Positions 51,651 to 60,644 of a DNA stretch of 64,000 nt are shown here, piece after piece. Under the pieces are notes generated by a model. The model saw only the letters and a program-made list of their open reading frames with translations. It searched no databases and had not been told where the DNA came from. Within the stretch, counting starts at the first letter, position 1. The number at the start of each line of letters is the position of its first letter. Origin of the DNA: Polyangiaceae bacterium (lineage in GTDB: Bacteria > Myxococcota_A > Polyangia > Polyangiales > Polyangiaceae); contig JACKEB010000019.1 of NCBI GenBank assembly GCA_020633205.1, positions 124,001 through 188,000 on the forward strand, given 5' to 3'. Made by a program: the position numbers and the translations under genes.

Positions 51651-53000
51651 ATGACCCAAAGTGCAGTGACGGAAGCCCCTTCTTCCACGCAATCGTCCTC
51701 CACCAAACGCGCCTCTCGCCGTCCCAGCGCACCGCCCGGTGAAAAGCACCAGTTCTTCCGCGTGATCCAGGGCTACCTGGACGAAGCGGCGAAGCTGATC
51801 AACATGCCGGATTACATCCGCACGATCCTGCGCCAGCCGAAGAACGAGATCATCGTCAATTTCCCTGTGCAAATGGACAACGGTGAGTACCGACTCTTCA
51901 AGGGGTACCGCATCCAGCACTCGAACATCCTCGGCCCCTATAAGGGCGGTATGCGCTACCACGAGGACGCATCCCTCGACGACTTCAAGGCGCTGGGCGC
52001 GATGATGACCTGGAAGTGCGCGCTCATGGATCTACCCCTCGGCGGCGCTAAGGGCGGGATCAAGTTCAACCCCTACCAGGTCAGCCGTGCGGAACTACAG
52101 CGCATCACGCGTCGCTTCTTCCACTCACTGGGCGGCAACATCGGCCCCGATTACGACATCCCCGCCCCCGACATGGGCACCAACGGTCAAACCATGGCCT
52201 GGGCGATGGACACGTACATGAACACCGTGGGCATGGTCAGCAAGCAGGCCGTGATGGGCGTCGTCACCGGCAAGCCGGTCACCAGCGGTGGCACCCACGG
52301 CCGCGTCAAGGCCACCGGCCAAGGCGTGGTGCATTGCATCCGCTTCTGGGCGGATCGCAACCGCTTCGACCTGCACGGCAAGAAGCTCCTGGTCCAAGGC
52401 TTCGGCAACGTCGGTTCTCACACCGCGGTGCTGCTGAGCCACATGGGCGTGTCCACCGTCGGCGTCGGCGATCACACGGGTTATCTCTACAACCCCGAAG
52501 GCTTCAACGTTTACCGCCTGCAAGAGTACGTCGCGGAGCACGGGTCCATCGCCGGCTACCCCAACGGACACGCCGTGACTCGTGAAGAGTTCTTCAATAT
52601 CCAGGCGGATATTTTCGTACCTGCCGCGTTGGAGAACCAGGTCGACGTCGCGGAGGCCAACGCGCTGAACGGCGTGCGCCTGGTAGCGGAAGGCGCCAAC
52701 GGCCCGTGCACCGTGGCTGGCGAGCAAGTGCTGCGCGAGCGCGGCATCGAGGTGCTGCCCGACGTGCTGGCGAACGCCGGCGGCGTCACGGTGAGCTACT
52801 ACGAGTGGGTACAGAACCGGCGCAGCGAACAGTGGACGCTCGAAGAAGTGGACACCCGTCTCGAGGGCGCCATGCGTGACGCCTACCGCCGAGTGGAGGA
52901 GTTCGAGCGAGTCCACAACTGCGGCATGCGACTGGCGTGCTACGGCGTGGCCCTTCAGCGACTGCAGAAGGTCTATGAGGAGCGCGAAATCTTCCCGTAG
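51651..53000 (+). CDS. Glutamate dehydrogenase (Glu/Leu/Phe/Val family)
   Basis: The 449-residue enzyme has a Ser/Thr-rich N-terminal extension of about 30 residues. The dehydrogenase signature is LPLGGAKGGIKFNP with the catalytic Lys, together with GPYKGGMRYH and the Asp in DIPAPDMGTN. The Rossmann motif is VQGFGNVGSH. It interconverts glutamate and 2-oxoglutarate with ammonia. The Gly-rich substrate loop matches glutamate rather than leucine dehydrogenases. Coenzyme choice (NAD or NADP) cannot be decided. Confidence 0.95.
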   Translation: MTQSAVTEAPSSTQSSSTKRASRRPSAPPGEKHQFFRVIQGYLDEAAKLINMPDYIRTILRQPKNEIIVNFPVQMDNGEYRLFKGYRIQHSNILGPYKGGMRYHEDASLDDFKALGAMMTWKCALMDLPLGGAKGGIKFNPYQVSRAELQRITRRFFHSLGGNIGPDYDIPAPDMGTNGQTMAWAMDTYMNTVGMVSKQAVMGVVTGKPVTSGGTHGRVKATGQGVVHCIRFWADRNRFDLHGKKLLVQGFGNVGSHTAVLLSHMGVSTVGVGDHTGYLYNPEGFNVYRLQEYVAEHGSIAGYPNGHAVTREEFFNIQADIFVPAALENQVDVAEANALNGVRLVAEGANGPCTVAGEQVLRERGIEVLPDVLANAGGVTVSYYEWVQNRRSEQWTLEEVDTRLEGAMRDAYRRVEEFERVHNCGMRLACYGVALQRLQKVYEEREIFP

Positions 53001-53129
53001 CCAGTCGGCTCCCAAGGAGCACCGTGACGAGGCAGGGCGAACAGCCCTGCCTCGCGGCGTTTTGTGGTGCGGAGCCGCGCTTTGCTAATCAGCTTGTCAC
53101 CGCCGCCCCGCTCTGTTCCCCTCCCCCCC

Positions 53130-54785
53130 ATGATCCCCCTAGTGATCGTTGGTGGTCTCGAAGTTCCCGAAAGTAACCAGGCAGCGTGGCTCGCGGAGTC
53201 TCTCGATCCGGCGCAGTATCAGGACTGGCCGGAGGACACGCCTTTGATCCGCGGGGAAAGCGAAGGAGCCTTCGAGAACGTCGGCGAGTTGTTCTCCGCG
53301 CTGGAGAGCGAGCTCGAGGCGCCCTCGTTCTTCGAGCTTACGCAGGACGGTCTTCAGGCCTTCTTCACCCCGGACATGGCCGAAGACTTGAGCCAGGACC
53401 TCGCGACGGCTTTGCGGCTCGCGGAGCGCCACGGCGGCAAGGGACTCGTGGCGTTCATCGCCATCTCGGAGGAGGTCGCTTGCGCTTTGCCCATCGGAGA
53501 AGGCACGGGGCTCGCCTCACCAACGTGGATGCCCGCTGGTGAGGCGCTAGGCCCGGAGGTGATCGCGTTGCCGTTCATCTCGGTAATGGACTACGTGAAG
53601 GCGCTCGACTCGGATCCCGATCTCACCCGTGCGGAGTTCCTCGCGGAACGGCGCGGTCTAGGTTTGTTGCCGCTCGAGGAGCAACCGCTGCACCAGGAGC
53701 TATTGAAGCGCCTGGCCGCCTTGGACGCCAAGGCACTGCACGCGGCCATGCATGAGCATGAGGTCAGCGACATCGAAGGTAAGCCGCTCAGCAAGACCCA
53801 CGACGACGCAGAAGCGTTGCGCCAGGCCATCGCCGCCGCGACGCCTGAGGTGCGAGCTGCCGCCATCGAGCTCTTGAGCCTGGTCGATCCGGAGTCAACG
53901 GCGAAGCACGCCCTTGAGCTCCTGAAAGACCCGTCTCGCCAAGTGCGGCGCCACGCGGTGCTGGCGCTCGGCCGCTCGCCTTCGGACAGCGACTTCCAGG
54001 TGCTCCTGGATCTCGACCACGGGTCGCTAGACGCTGACCCACTGCTCCAGGGGATCCTCCGGGAAGCGGTGGAGCACAGTGAAGCCCCGAACGCAGATGA
54101 ACACGTGCTGGAGCGCATGCGCAGTCACGCCAAAGAAGAGGACTGGGGCAAGGCGCTGCGCGGCAGCCCAGAGCGCCAAGCGCTCTTGCGGCGCGCGGCT
54201 CTCGCCCTGGAGCACGCAGCCGCTCGCCTGGGTTACAAGGTGGCGCCGGCGCTGGAGAACTGGTTCGACAAGCACCCCCACGAGGATTTCCGCAGGGCCG
54301 TTGCTCAGGCGTTGCTCGAGGCCAATCCGGACCTCACACCCAAGAAGGAAGAAGCCATCCAGCTCGCCCTGATGGGCATGGGCAAGGGAGCCAATCAAGA
54401 CGAGGCCAGGCGCCTCGAGATCCTCGAGCTTCCGCGCGGAGATTACTCGAACGGCCTGATGCGCTTCGAAGAGATCGACGCAGGGCAACTCGCCCAGCTA
54501 GTGAACGAGGGCTTTGCGCATCCCGATATCGCCCAGAACGAGGCGCCGCCAATCGGTCTGTTCCTCGACTGGATGCAGCGGCACCCCGAGCTCAAGGCGA
54601 GCGGCTACCTGATCCCGCCCACACGGCCCGACTACCGAGTCAGCCTCGACACGCTCACCCTCGGGGACTTGAAGGGCATCCCAAAGGAGCGCCGACAGGA
54701 GCTGGAGGAACTCTTCGAAGCGCTGGCAGAGACCGCGACCAATGTCGAGCCCGAAGGCTACGCCCTGCGGCGCTGGTGGACTTGA
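53130..54785 (+). CDS. HEAT-repeat protein
   Basis: From ATG 53130 the 551-residue protein has an N-terminal alpha/beta part of about 200 residues with no recognised family. Several HEAT-like helical repeats follow (TPEVRAAAIELLSLVDPEST, DPSRQVRRHAVLALGRSPSD and weaker ones to about 430). It has no signal peptide and is acidic, so it is probably cytoplasmic and acts as a protein scaffold. It lies between gdhA and the outer-membrane barrel gene without obvious coupling. Confidence 0.72.
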   Translation: MIPLVIVGGLEVPESNQAAWLAESLDPAQYQDWPEDTPLIRGESEGAFENVGELFSALESELEAPSFFELTQDGLQAFFTPDMAEDLSQDLATALRLAERHGGKGLVAFIAISEEVACALPIGEGTGLASPTWMPAGEALGPEVIALPFISVMDYVKALDSDPDLTRAEFLAERRGLGLLPLEEQPLHQELLKRLAALDAKALHAAMHEHEVSDIEGKPLSKTHDDAEALRQAIAAATPEVRAAAIELLSLVDPESTAKHALELLKDPSRQVRRHAVLALGRSPSDSDFQVLLDLDHGSLDADPLLQGILREAVEHSEAPNADEHVLERMRSHAKEEDWGKALRGSPERQALLRRAALALEHAAARLGYKVAPALENWFDKHPHEDFRRAVAQALLEANPDLTPKKEEAIQLALMGMGKGANQDEARRLEILELPRGDYSNGLMRFEEIDAGQLAQLVNEGFAHPDIAQNEAPPIGLFLDWMQRHPELKASGYLIPPTRPDYRVSLDTLTLGDLKGIPKERRQELEELFEALAETATNVEPEGYALRRWWT

Positions 54786-54857
54786 GGCGACAGACTGACG
54801 CTGCAGGGGCGCGCCGTCGTTGACAAGGCGCGTCGCTTTCCGGGATTCTCCCCCGAG

Positions 54858-56411
54858 GTGGGTGCGTCACATGGGTTCAAGCGTCACCGCTTCGCGAAGC
54901 GGCTGCTAGCCGCTGCCGTTGCCGTGGAAGGTTTCGGCTGTGTGGCGCTGTCACCCGGCGTGGCCCAAGCCATGGACGCGGAGGTCACGGCGCGCGTCGA
55001 CGCTCAGTTCTATACGCTGCAGTCGCCCTATGGGGATCCGCTAGTCCGCCGGAGACGCTACACGCAGACACTGGGGCTCGCGGTCTACAACCTCCAAGGC
55101 GACTACGTCCCGGGCGAGCCTCAGCTATTCGCCCGAGCCTTGATGCGCCTTGACGCGGATTTCGGGCAGGAGTCTCCGGAGCGCGATCCCAACCGCGGGG
55201 ACCGCTACATCCCCGGCCTAGAGCAGGCGCCGATCGACCTGATGTACGCCTACATCGAAGGCCGGAACTACGCGGGCGGAATGCTCGGCTTCAAGCTCGG
55301 GAGGCAATACGTCACCGACGCCCTGGGCTGGTGGTCCTTCGATGGGGGCTCCGTAAGGCTGACCACGCCAGCTTATTTCCACGTGGATGTCTACGGCGGC
55401 TTCGAGCAACGGGGAGGGCTGCCCATGCTTAGCACTAGCCGCTTCGAGAGCCAGGGCGTCTATCGCGGAACCCGAAACGACCTCCAGCAGACCGACTACC
55501 CGAGTTTCCTTGAGGAGACGAAGCCAGCGCCTGCGTATGGCATCGCGATCGAGAGCGAAGGCGTTCACTGGTTGCACGGCAGGTTGAGCTATCGCAAGGT
55601 GATCAACCGAGACGAGGTCCTGCTTACTCCGTTTGGGGACCAGACTGGCGGCTACCACTTCGTCAAAGGCGATCGCGTCTCCAGCGAACGCGTCGGCTAC
55701 GCCCTGCGCGTAAACCCCGGTGAGCTCGGGAGCGTGCAGGGTGAAGTCGTCTACGACTTGTACAACCAGGTCTTCAGCGAATACGGCGGCGGAGTGGACG
55801 CCTACGTCACTCCCCAGTTCACCGTCGGCGCAGACTACGACTACTACCTGCCTACCTTCGATGGCGACTCGATCTGGAACTGGTTCACCCACAACGGGCA
55901 GACCACGCTCACCGGGCGCACGGAGCTCGAGCTCAGCCGCGATATCGACGTCGCGCTGAGCGGTGGCGCTCGCCTGTACAAGACGGACGGGGACCCGGTC
56001 ACCTACGGCGCCTATCAAGAGTCCACGCTGGAACCGGACCGCGACAGCATCAAGACGTTGGTCGATCACTTCGGTGATCTCTCCGGGACCTACCGCTGGC
56101 CCGCTGGCTCCGTCAACCTGCGCTCCATGCTGGAGACCGGAGAGCGCGGCCATCGCTACGGCGGCGACGTCACCACGCGGCAAGCCTTCGACAACCAGCG
56201 CTACGACGCGATGCTGAACTTGAGCCTCTACGACTGGAGTGACGCGCTTCGTCCCCAGCGCGACGCGACCAGCTTTGGCTACGTACTCGGCCTAGGTCAC
56301 CAACTCGTGGAAGACGCCCGCGTCGGCGTCGAGTGGGAACACTTCACCAATCGCCTCGTTGGGCAGCGTTACCGTGTGGTAGCGACTCTGGACTTCAGTC
56401 TCCTGCGATGA
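54858..56411 (+). CDS. Outer-membrane beta-barrel, partner of the multihaem cytochrome
   Basis: The 517-residue protein starts at a GTG, with a signal peptide cut after VAQA (about residue 38). The remainder is made of amphipathic strands rich in Tyr, Asp and Gly (GYHFVKGDRVSSERVGYALRV, VGADYDYYLPTFDGDS), as in a barrel of about 20 strands. The C-terminus is LDFSLLR, not the classical terminal aromatic residue. Its stop overlaps the ATG of the 13-haem cytochrome gene (ATGA), so both are made together. This resembles the porin-cytochrome conduits of metal-reducing bacteria, but it has no clear MtrB-type motif. Confidence 0.78.
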   Translation: MGASHGFKRHRFAKRLLAAAVAVEGFGCVALSPGVAQAMDAEVTARVDAQFYTLQSPYGDPLVRRRRYTQTLGLAVYNLQGDYVPGEPQLFARALMRLDADFGQESPERDPNRGDRYIPGLEQAPIDLMYAYIEGRNYAGGMLGFKLGRQYVTDALGWWSFDGGSVRLTTPAYFHVDVYGGFEQRGGLPMLSTSRFESQGVYRGTRNDLQQTDYPSFLEETKPAPAYGIAIESEGVHWLHGRLSYRKVINRDEVLLTPFGDQTGGYHFVKGDRVSSERVGYALRVNPGELGSVQGEVVYDLYNQVFSEYGGGVDAYVTPQFTVGADYDYYLPTFDGDSIWNWFTHNGQTTLTGRTELELSRDIDVALSGGARLYKTDGDPVTYGAYQESTLEPDRDSIKTLVDHFGDLSGTYRWPAGSVNLRSMLETGERGHRYGGDVTTRQAFDNQRYDAMLNLSLYDWSDALRPQRDATSFGYVLGLGHQLVEDARVGVEWEHFTNRLVGQRYRVVATLDFSLLR

Positions 56412-57835
56412 CTCCCCGAAGCCAAGCTCCGTCCCCTTCGGCCACGCAGCGCGTGTCCTGGTTACTCATGCTAGCGCTGTGCGTGCTCGCGTGCGTCGCC
56501 GGCTGGGCGAACGCCAAGCCGGGCCCCACCGCGAAGGCCAAGCCGGCAAACGCGAAATCTGCAGAGGCGAAGACGGATCGCCTACAAGCGGAGCACGTTC
56601 ACGGCTTGGCTCCTTTGCCCGGCGACGCCGAGGTGCCGCTGAAGGATCGCCCGCCCGGTGCCACCAAGGACGACGGCGGCCCCAGCCCCGTGATTTTCCC
56701 TGCGCAAAAGCTCACAGTGCGCTTCAACCACAAGAAGCACGTGGATGAGCTAGGCATGACCTGCACCACGTGTCACGACGCAGCCAAGCGCAGCATCCAG
56801 AGCAGCGACTCCCTCTTGCCCTCCCCCGTGCGCTGCGACGGCTGCCACAGCACAGACCATCGCGACTTGAACGCGGTGAAGGGCGACCCCGACGACATGA
56901 TGAGCCAGTGCGGCTTCTGCCACGTCGGCTACAAGGTGGGCGACGGCAACAAGGTCGCGCGCATGGACATCCCCACGCCGAACCTGCGCTTCAACCATAA
57001 GGCGCATCTCGATCGCAACATCGACTGCGCTCAGTGTCACGGCATGGTGAAGAACATCGAGCTTGCCACGCGCGATCAGCTACCACGCATGAAGGGTTGC
57101 TTCCGCTGCCACCAGAACCCCGGCACGGCGCACGGCGAAGCGAAAGGCGAGTGCACCACCTGCCACCTCACGAAGGGCGGCGACCAGGTGATGCGCACCG
57201 AATTCGCGAGCGGCACGTTGAAGCCACCGCGTTGGCTCCACAACGCCGGGCACGGGCCGGACTGGATCGAGCGTCACAAGCGCATCGCCGGCGCGGACTC
57301 GCAGATGTGCTCGAGCTGCCATACCGAGCAGTACTGCACGGACTGTCATGACGGCCGCGTACGTCCCCGCAAGGTGCACCCAAACGACTTCATCAGTATG
57401 CACCCCATTGCCGCACGGCAAAACTCACCGCGTTGCACCAGCTGCCATCAGCAGCAGACGTTCTGCATCGGTTGCCATCAGCGCTCCGGGGTCACCCTGA
57501 GCGGCCCCTACGCCAACTTCGCGGGTCGAGGTCGCTTCCATCCGCCCAAGGCCGAGTGGACAGACCCGCCACGCTCAGCGAACCACCACGCCTGGGAGGC
57601 CCAGCGGAACATCAACGCCTGCGTGAGCTGTCACCAGGAGCGCGACTGCCTGATCTGTCACTCCAGCGCCAGCGTTGGCGGGCGAGGAGTCGATGGCAGC
57701 GGCACCGCCGGGCAAGGCGTGAACCCGCATCCAAGTAACTTCAAGAGCCGCTGCGGACGCGCCCTGCGCAAGAACGCGCGCTCCTGCCTCACGTGTCACG
57801 ATCCAGCGGATCCCCAGCTCCGGGAGTGTCGCTAG
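56408..57835 (+). CDS. Exported 13-haem c-type cytochrome
   Basis: The ATG at 56408 overlaps the barrel gene. The 475-residue protein has a signal peptide (about 36 residues) and 13 CxxCH motifs: CTTCH, CDGCH, CGFCH, CAQCH, CFRCH, CTTCH, CSSCH, CTDCH, CTSCH, CIGCH, CVSCH, CLICH and CLTCH. The repeated phrases VRFNHKKH and LRFNHKAH provide His ligands as in cytochrome c7/c3-type modules. The protein should pass electrons across the periplasm or through the barrel. No CymA/NrfH-type quinol oxidase or NrfA signature is present nearby. A copy of the palindrome-like motif lies in the gene at 56692. Confidence 0.9.
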   Translation: MTPRSQAPSPSATQRVSWLLMLALCVLACVAGWANAKPGPTAKAKPANAKSAEAKTDRLQAEHVHGLAPLPGDAEVPLKDRPPGATKDDGGPSPVIFPAQKLTVRFNHKKHVDELGMTCTTCHDAAKRSIQSSDSLLPSPVRCDGCHSTDHRDLNAVKGDPDDMMSQCGFCHVGYKVGDGNKVARMDIPTPNLRFNHKAHLDRNIDCAQCHGMVKNIELATRDQLPRMKGCFRCHQNPGTAHGEAKGECTTCHLTKGGDQVMRTEFASGTLKPPRWLHNAGHGPDWIERHKRIAGADSQMCSSCHTEQYCTDCHDGRVRPRKVHPNDFISMHPIAARQNSPRCTSCHQQQTFCIGCHQRSGVTLSGPYANFAGRGRFHPPKAEWTDPPRSANHHAWEAQRNINACVSCHQERDCLICHSSASVGGRGVDGSGTAGQGVNPHPSNFKSRCGRALRKNARSCLTCHDPADPQLRECR

Positions 57836-57884
57836 TCATGCTGAAGCGCTTCGGTCAGCTGTCCGGGATGTCCCGCTCACGCGC

Positions 57885-57907
57885 GGGTTCGGGGGTGAGG
57901 AGCGCTG
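57885..57907 (+). repeat. Dispersed G-rich motif copy
   Basis: The core ttcgggggtgaggagcgctg has the inverted partner at 57981-58004. The two differ in GGGGGTGAGG versus GGGGGGAGAGG, the two main variants of the motif. Confidence 0.6.
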
Positions 57908-57980
57908 CTCAACCGGTTGGAACCAATTGGGAATCGGAGAAAGGTCCGCAGCTCTCTGCGGTGCTTGGGAAGCGTTCGAC

Positions 57981-58004
57981 AGCGCACCCTCTCCCCCCGA
58001 AAAT
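57981..58004 (-). repeat. Dispersed G-rich motif copy (inverted)
   Basis: The bases gcgcaccctctccccccgaa read ttcggggggagagggtgcgc on the minus strand. This is the closest inverted partner of the copy at 57885. Confidence 0.6.
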
Positions 58005-58135
58005 CCGCGGAAAGCTTCAAGTTCCGTCGATTCCTCCGGCAAACCCCTTGCCGGGCTCATTGGCGCACGGCTATAGCCAAGGGCCCGCGAATTGGCGGTT
58101 TTCCGTCAATCACCCGTGGGAAGAGGAGGCCGTCC

Positions 58136-58390
58136 GTGAAGGAGCTCGTCCGCTACTTGCTCGACAACTTGCAATTGGATTTTCAGGGAGACATCACCAT
58201 CGAGAAGATCCGGGAGTTTCTGCGGGAGGACGACAGCCGCGAAGCGCGCAAGCTGCTGAGTCGCCTGATCGAGGAAAAGGGCGCGGACGATCTGCTGCTC
58301 GCGCTGGCGGACGTCCTGCGCGAGAGCATCGAGAGCGGTGTGACCGAGGACAAGGTCCGCGAGCAGCTGAACCTCTTCGCAGAGGCCTGA
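58136..58390 (+). CDS. Small helical protein in the cytochrome locus
   Basis: The GTG at 58136 has a strong AGGAGG eight bases upstream, so this start is well supported. The 84-residue product is predicted to be all helix and amphipathic (VKELVRYLLDNLQLD, REFLREDDSREARKLLSRLI), without a signal peptide, and acidic overall. No family is recognised. It lies between the 13-haem cytochrome and the haem-motif lipoprotein, but being cytoplasmic it may only share the transcript. Confidence 0.75.
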   Translation: MKELVRYLLDNLQLDFQGDITIEKIREFLREDDSREARKLLSRLIEEKGADDLLLALADVLRESIESGVTEDKVREQLNLFAEA

Positions 58391-58419
58391 GCCCCTCGAC
58401 TTCCGCTGCGAGCGCGCGA

Positions 58420-59490
58420 TTGCCTCTCCTCTGGGTGGCAATCAGCCTGACCGCGCTGGGCCTCGGAGGCTGTGACCAGGGCGAACCTGCTCTGGACACC
58501 AGCCGCGGCCCGGCGCTCCACGTCGTAGCGACATTCCCGGCTCCAGGAACCGGAACGGACTGCCAGAGCGCACCGAATTGCGAGGGCGTTCCACTGAACA
58601 CCGATATCGAGCTGCGCTTCGATCGCTACCTCGATCCGGCGTCAGCGATCCGTCAGAGCGTTCTGCTCTACAGCACCACGCCCGACGGCGCGATCTTCTT
58701 GCAGCCGGAGTACGACGTCATCGAACGCGTGGTGCGCTTCCGCTTGTTTGAGAACGACCGCCTCCAACCGAGCACGCTGTACACCTTTGAGTTCGTCACG
58801 CCCACGGACGACTCGTCGGGCGGATTCCGTGCGTTCGACGGTGCACCCATCGAGGCAGGAGACGTCCCACTGAAGTTCAACTTCTTCACGGGGACCGCCG
58901 ACGAGACCAAACCTGCGGAACCGGCAGTTCCGGACTGCAGGCAGATCTTGAATCTGTTCCGTGGGGATCGCGCTGGCTGCAGCGGCTGCCACGTGAGCAC
59001 TCCCGAAGGCCGTGGTGGTTGCGACCCAGGCCAGGCTCCGGATCCCAGCACGGGGGAGTGCATCGCGGTCCCACGCCAGGGGTTGGACTTGAGTACCCTA
59101 ACCGGCGTGGAGCGCACGGCCCTGAACCAGGTCGCACACCAAACGCAGATCGGGCCCAACGCGGACACGCCGCTGGAGAACCCGGGGCGAGTCGGCGTGC
59201 AGATGCCGATCATCGACCAGCAGCGCCCGGAGAATAGCTACATGATGTACAAGTTGCTCCGCAACGAGAGCAACTTCATCGACGGAGCAGCCCCCGGCAC
59301 CAGCAACTACCGGGTAGCATTGCCTGGCGGAAACTTAGCACCCGACGCCGCTGAGCGTGACCGACTGCGCGAGTGGTTCGTGCGCCTCGACCCAATGCCG
59401 GCCCAGGGCTTCTCCTTGGAGCTGAGCGAGCTGCGAGCTCTACAAGCCTGGATCCGCGCAGGGGCCGATCTGGACGCTTGCAAGCCTTGA
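58420..59490 (+). CDS. Lipoprotein with Ig-like domain and one haem c motif
   Basis: The start is uncertain: TTG 58420 gives a hydrophobic signal with lipobox GLGGC but no positive n-region. The roughly 356-residue protein has a Big_5/SbsA-type Ig-like domain (about 30-165, ending KFNFFTG). A segment with a single haem-binding motif CSGCH follows, flanked by other Cys residues (CDPG, GECI), as in the haem-c-like modules of Polyangia lipoproteins. The C-terminal part (NSYMMYKLL, ELRALQAWIRAGADL) is typical of Planctomycete-type cytochrome C-like domains. It could take part in the adjacent electron route. Confidence 0.78.
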   Translation: MPLLWVAISLTALGLGGCDQGEPALDTSRGPALHVVATFPAPGTGTDCQSAPNCEGVPLNTDIELRFDRYLDPASAIRQSVLLYSTTPDGAIFLQPEYDVIERVVRFRLFENDRLQPSTLYTFEFVTPTDDSSGGFRAFDGAPIEAGDVPLKFNFFTGTADETKPAEPAVPDCRQILNLFRGDRAGCSGCHVSTPEGRGGCDPGQAPDPSTGECIAVPRQGLDLSTLTGVERTALNQVAHQTQIGPNADTPLENPGRVGVQMPIIDQQRPENSYMMYKLLRNESNFIDGAAPGTSNYRVALPGGNLAPDAAERDRLREWFVRLDPMPAQGFSLELSELRALQAWIRAGADLDACKP

Positions 59491-59499
59491 TGCCTGCGC

Positions 59500-60480
59500 C
59501 TAGTTCGTTTTGCTGGGCACCGCCGCAGCGAGCAGGCGACCGCTCGGGAGCGGCAACAGATCAGTGATCGCAGTCTCGGAGGGCAACCCGTCGCGCAGCG
59601 GAAGCCACTCTTGCGTTCCCTCCTCCAGGGCGTATACCCCGTCCCACTGGGCGGCTAGCGCCCCGTGAGGCGTTCCAAGGATCTGAAAAGTGTAGAGTGC
59701 GGGGAGACCATGACTCACGTCGCTCCACGTCTCACCGCGGTCGCTCGAGCGCTTCACTCCGCCGGCGTACAACAGCGCGTAAACGTCGCCCCCGATGCCG
59801 GCGAGGTTGTGGGGCGTCTCTGTCAGCACTTGCTTCCAGTGCGCGCCGCCATCGCTCGAGCGTTGCACTCCGTGAACGTCTCCCATGTAGAGTTCCTTTC
59901 CCAGCGCCACGATGCCCTTCACTTGAGCGTCGCCGGTGAGGTGGCTCCAGCGCTGGCCAGCGTCCTCGTAGCGGTAGAGCCCTGAGTTGGTTCCAAGCAA
60001 CACGCTCTCAGCGGTCGCCAGTAGTCTTCGCGTCTTGAGGTTCTTGAGGCCCTGGTTGGCGCTCACCCATGTTTCCCCGCGGTCTTGGGAGAGCACGACA
60101 CCCTGGCTCAAGGTCCCTACCAGGACCATCCCATCCCGAGCGGCAACGGCGTTGAGCTGTGTCACCTTGCAGCTCTCCGCGCGGCGCCAAGTCTGACCAG
60201 CGTCGTCAGATTGCCAGAGTCCATGGGAACCGGTCGCAGCAAAAACGCGGCCGCCTTGTTCCGCGAACTCGGTTACGACCACCGCCTCGGGCAAGCCACC
60301 TGATGATCGCCGCCACGACCGAGTGTCCCGGTCGAGGGTGAACACCCCGCTGCGCGCGGCCGATGGAGCGGAAGGGCGCGCCGCGGAGGAGGCGGAGACC
60401 AACTGATGACCTTGGGGCTCGGCGCGTTCATCGCACGCGGACACCAGCAGTACCAAGACGCAAGTAACTCCGAGGCGCAC
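59500..60480 (-). CDS. Lipoprotein with BNR/Asp-box beta-propeller repeats
   Basis: From GTG 60480 the 326-residue protein has a lipoprotein signal with lipobox LVSAC (Cys16) and a Ser/Ala/Pro linker. Five Asp-box motifs follow: SDDAGQTW, SQDRGETW, YEDAGQRW, SSDGGAHW and SSDRGETW. These mark blades of a sialidase/YCF48-like beta-propeller. Such domains bind carbohydrate or protein, or help assemble photosystem-like complexes in other organisms. No sialidase catalytic residues are visible. It converges with the haem-motif lipoprotein gene (stops 9 bases apart). Confidence 0.82.
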   Translation of the reverse strand: MRLGVTCVLVLLVSACDERAEPQGHQLVSASSAARPSAPSAARSGVFTLDRDTRSWRRSSGGLPEAVVVTEFAEQGGRVFAATGSHGLWQSDDAGQTWRRAESCKVTQLNAVAARDGMVLVGTLSQGVVLSQDRGETWVSANQGLKNLKTRRLLATAESVLLGTNSGLYRYEDAGQRWSHLTGDAQVKGIVALGKELYMGDVHGVQRSSDGGAHWKQVLTETPHNLAGIGGDVYALLYAGGVKRSSDRGETWSDVSHGLPALYTFQILGTPHGALAAQWDGVYALEEGTQEWLPLRDGLPSETAITDLLPLPSGRLLAAAVPSKTN

Positions 60481-60644
60481 GCCCCCCAGCTTGGCCTGAT
60501 TCTCCTGGCCTTTGCCAGATGCACATCCGTAGCACGCGCCCAGGCGTCGAAAGCGGCAACGACGCAGGACACCGGCAAACGCCAATGCCGTACGCGAGCG
60601 CCAACTTGATTGACATCTCACGTTGCTCCCATAGACCATGAAAC

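Larger units (their letters stand above)
57836..58135. other. Gap with an inverted pair of G-rich motifs
   Basis: The gap follows the 13-haem cytochrome gene. It holds a G-rich motif copy (57885-57907) and an inverted copy (57981-58004) 73 bases apart, able to pair as cruciform arms. The perfect palindrome CAACCGGTTG lies between them (57910-57919). The second copy is followed by the palindrome-like sequence gaaaatccgcggaaag (57999-58014). Open frames through the gap are not convincing. It may end the cytochrome transcript. Confidence 0.6.

Noticed and set aside
51578..51742. Upstream open frame overlapping gdhA as a regulatory leader peptide
   Set aside because: It has no convincing ribosome-binding site and no run of regulatory codons.
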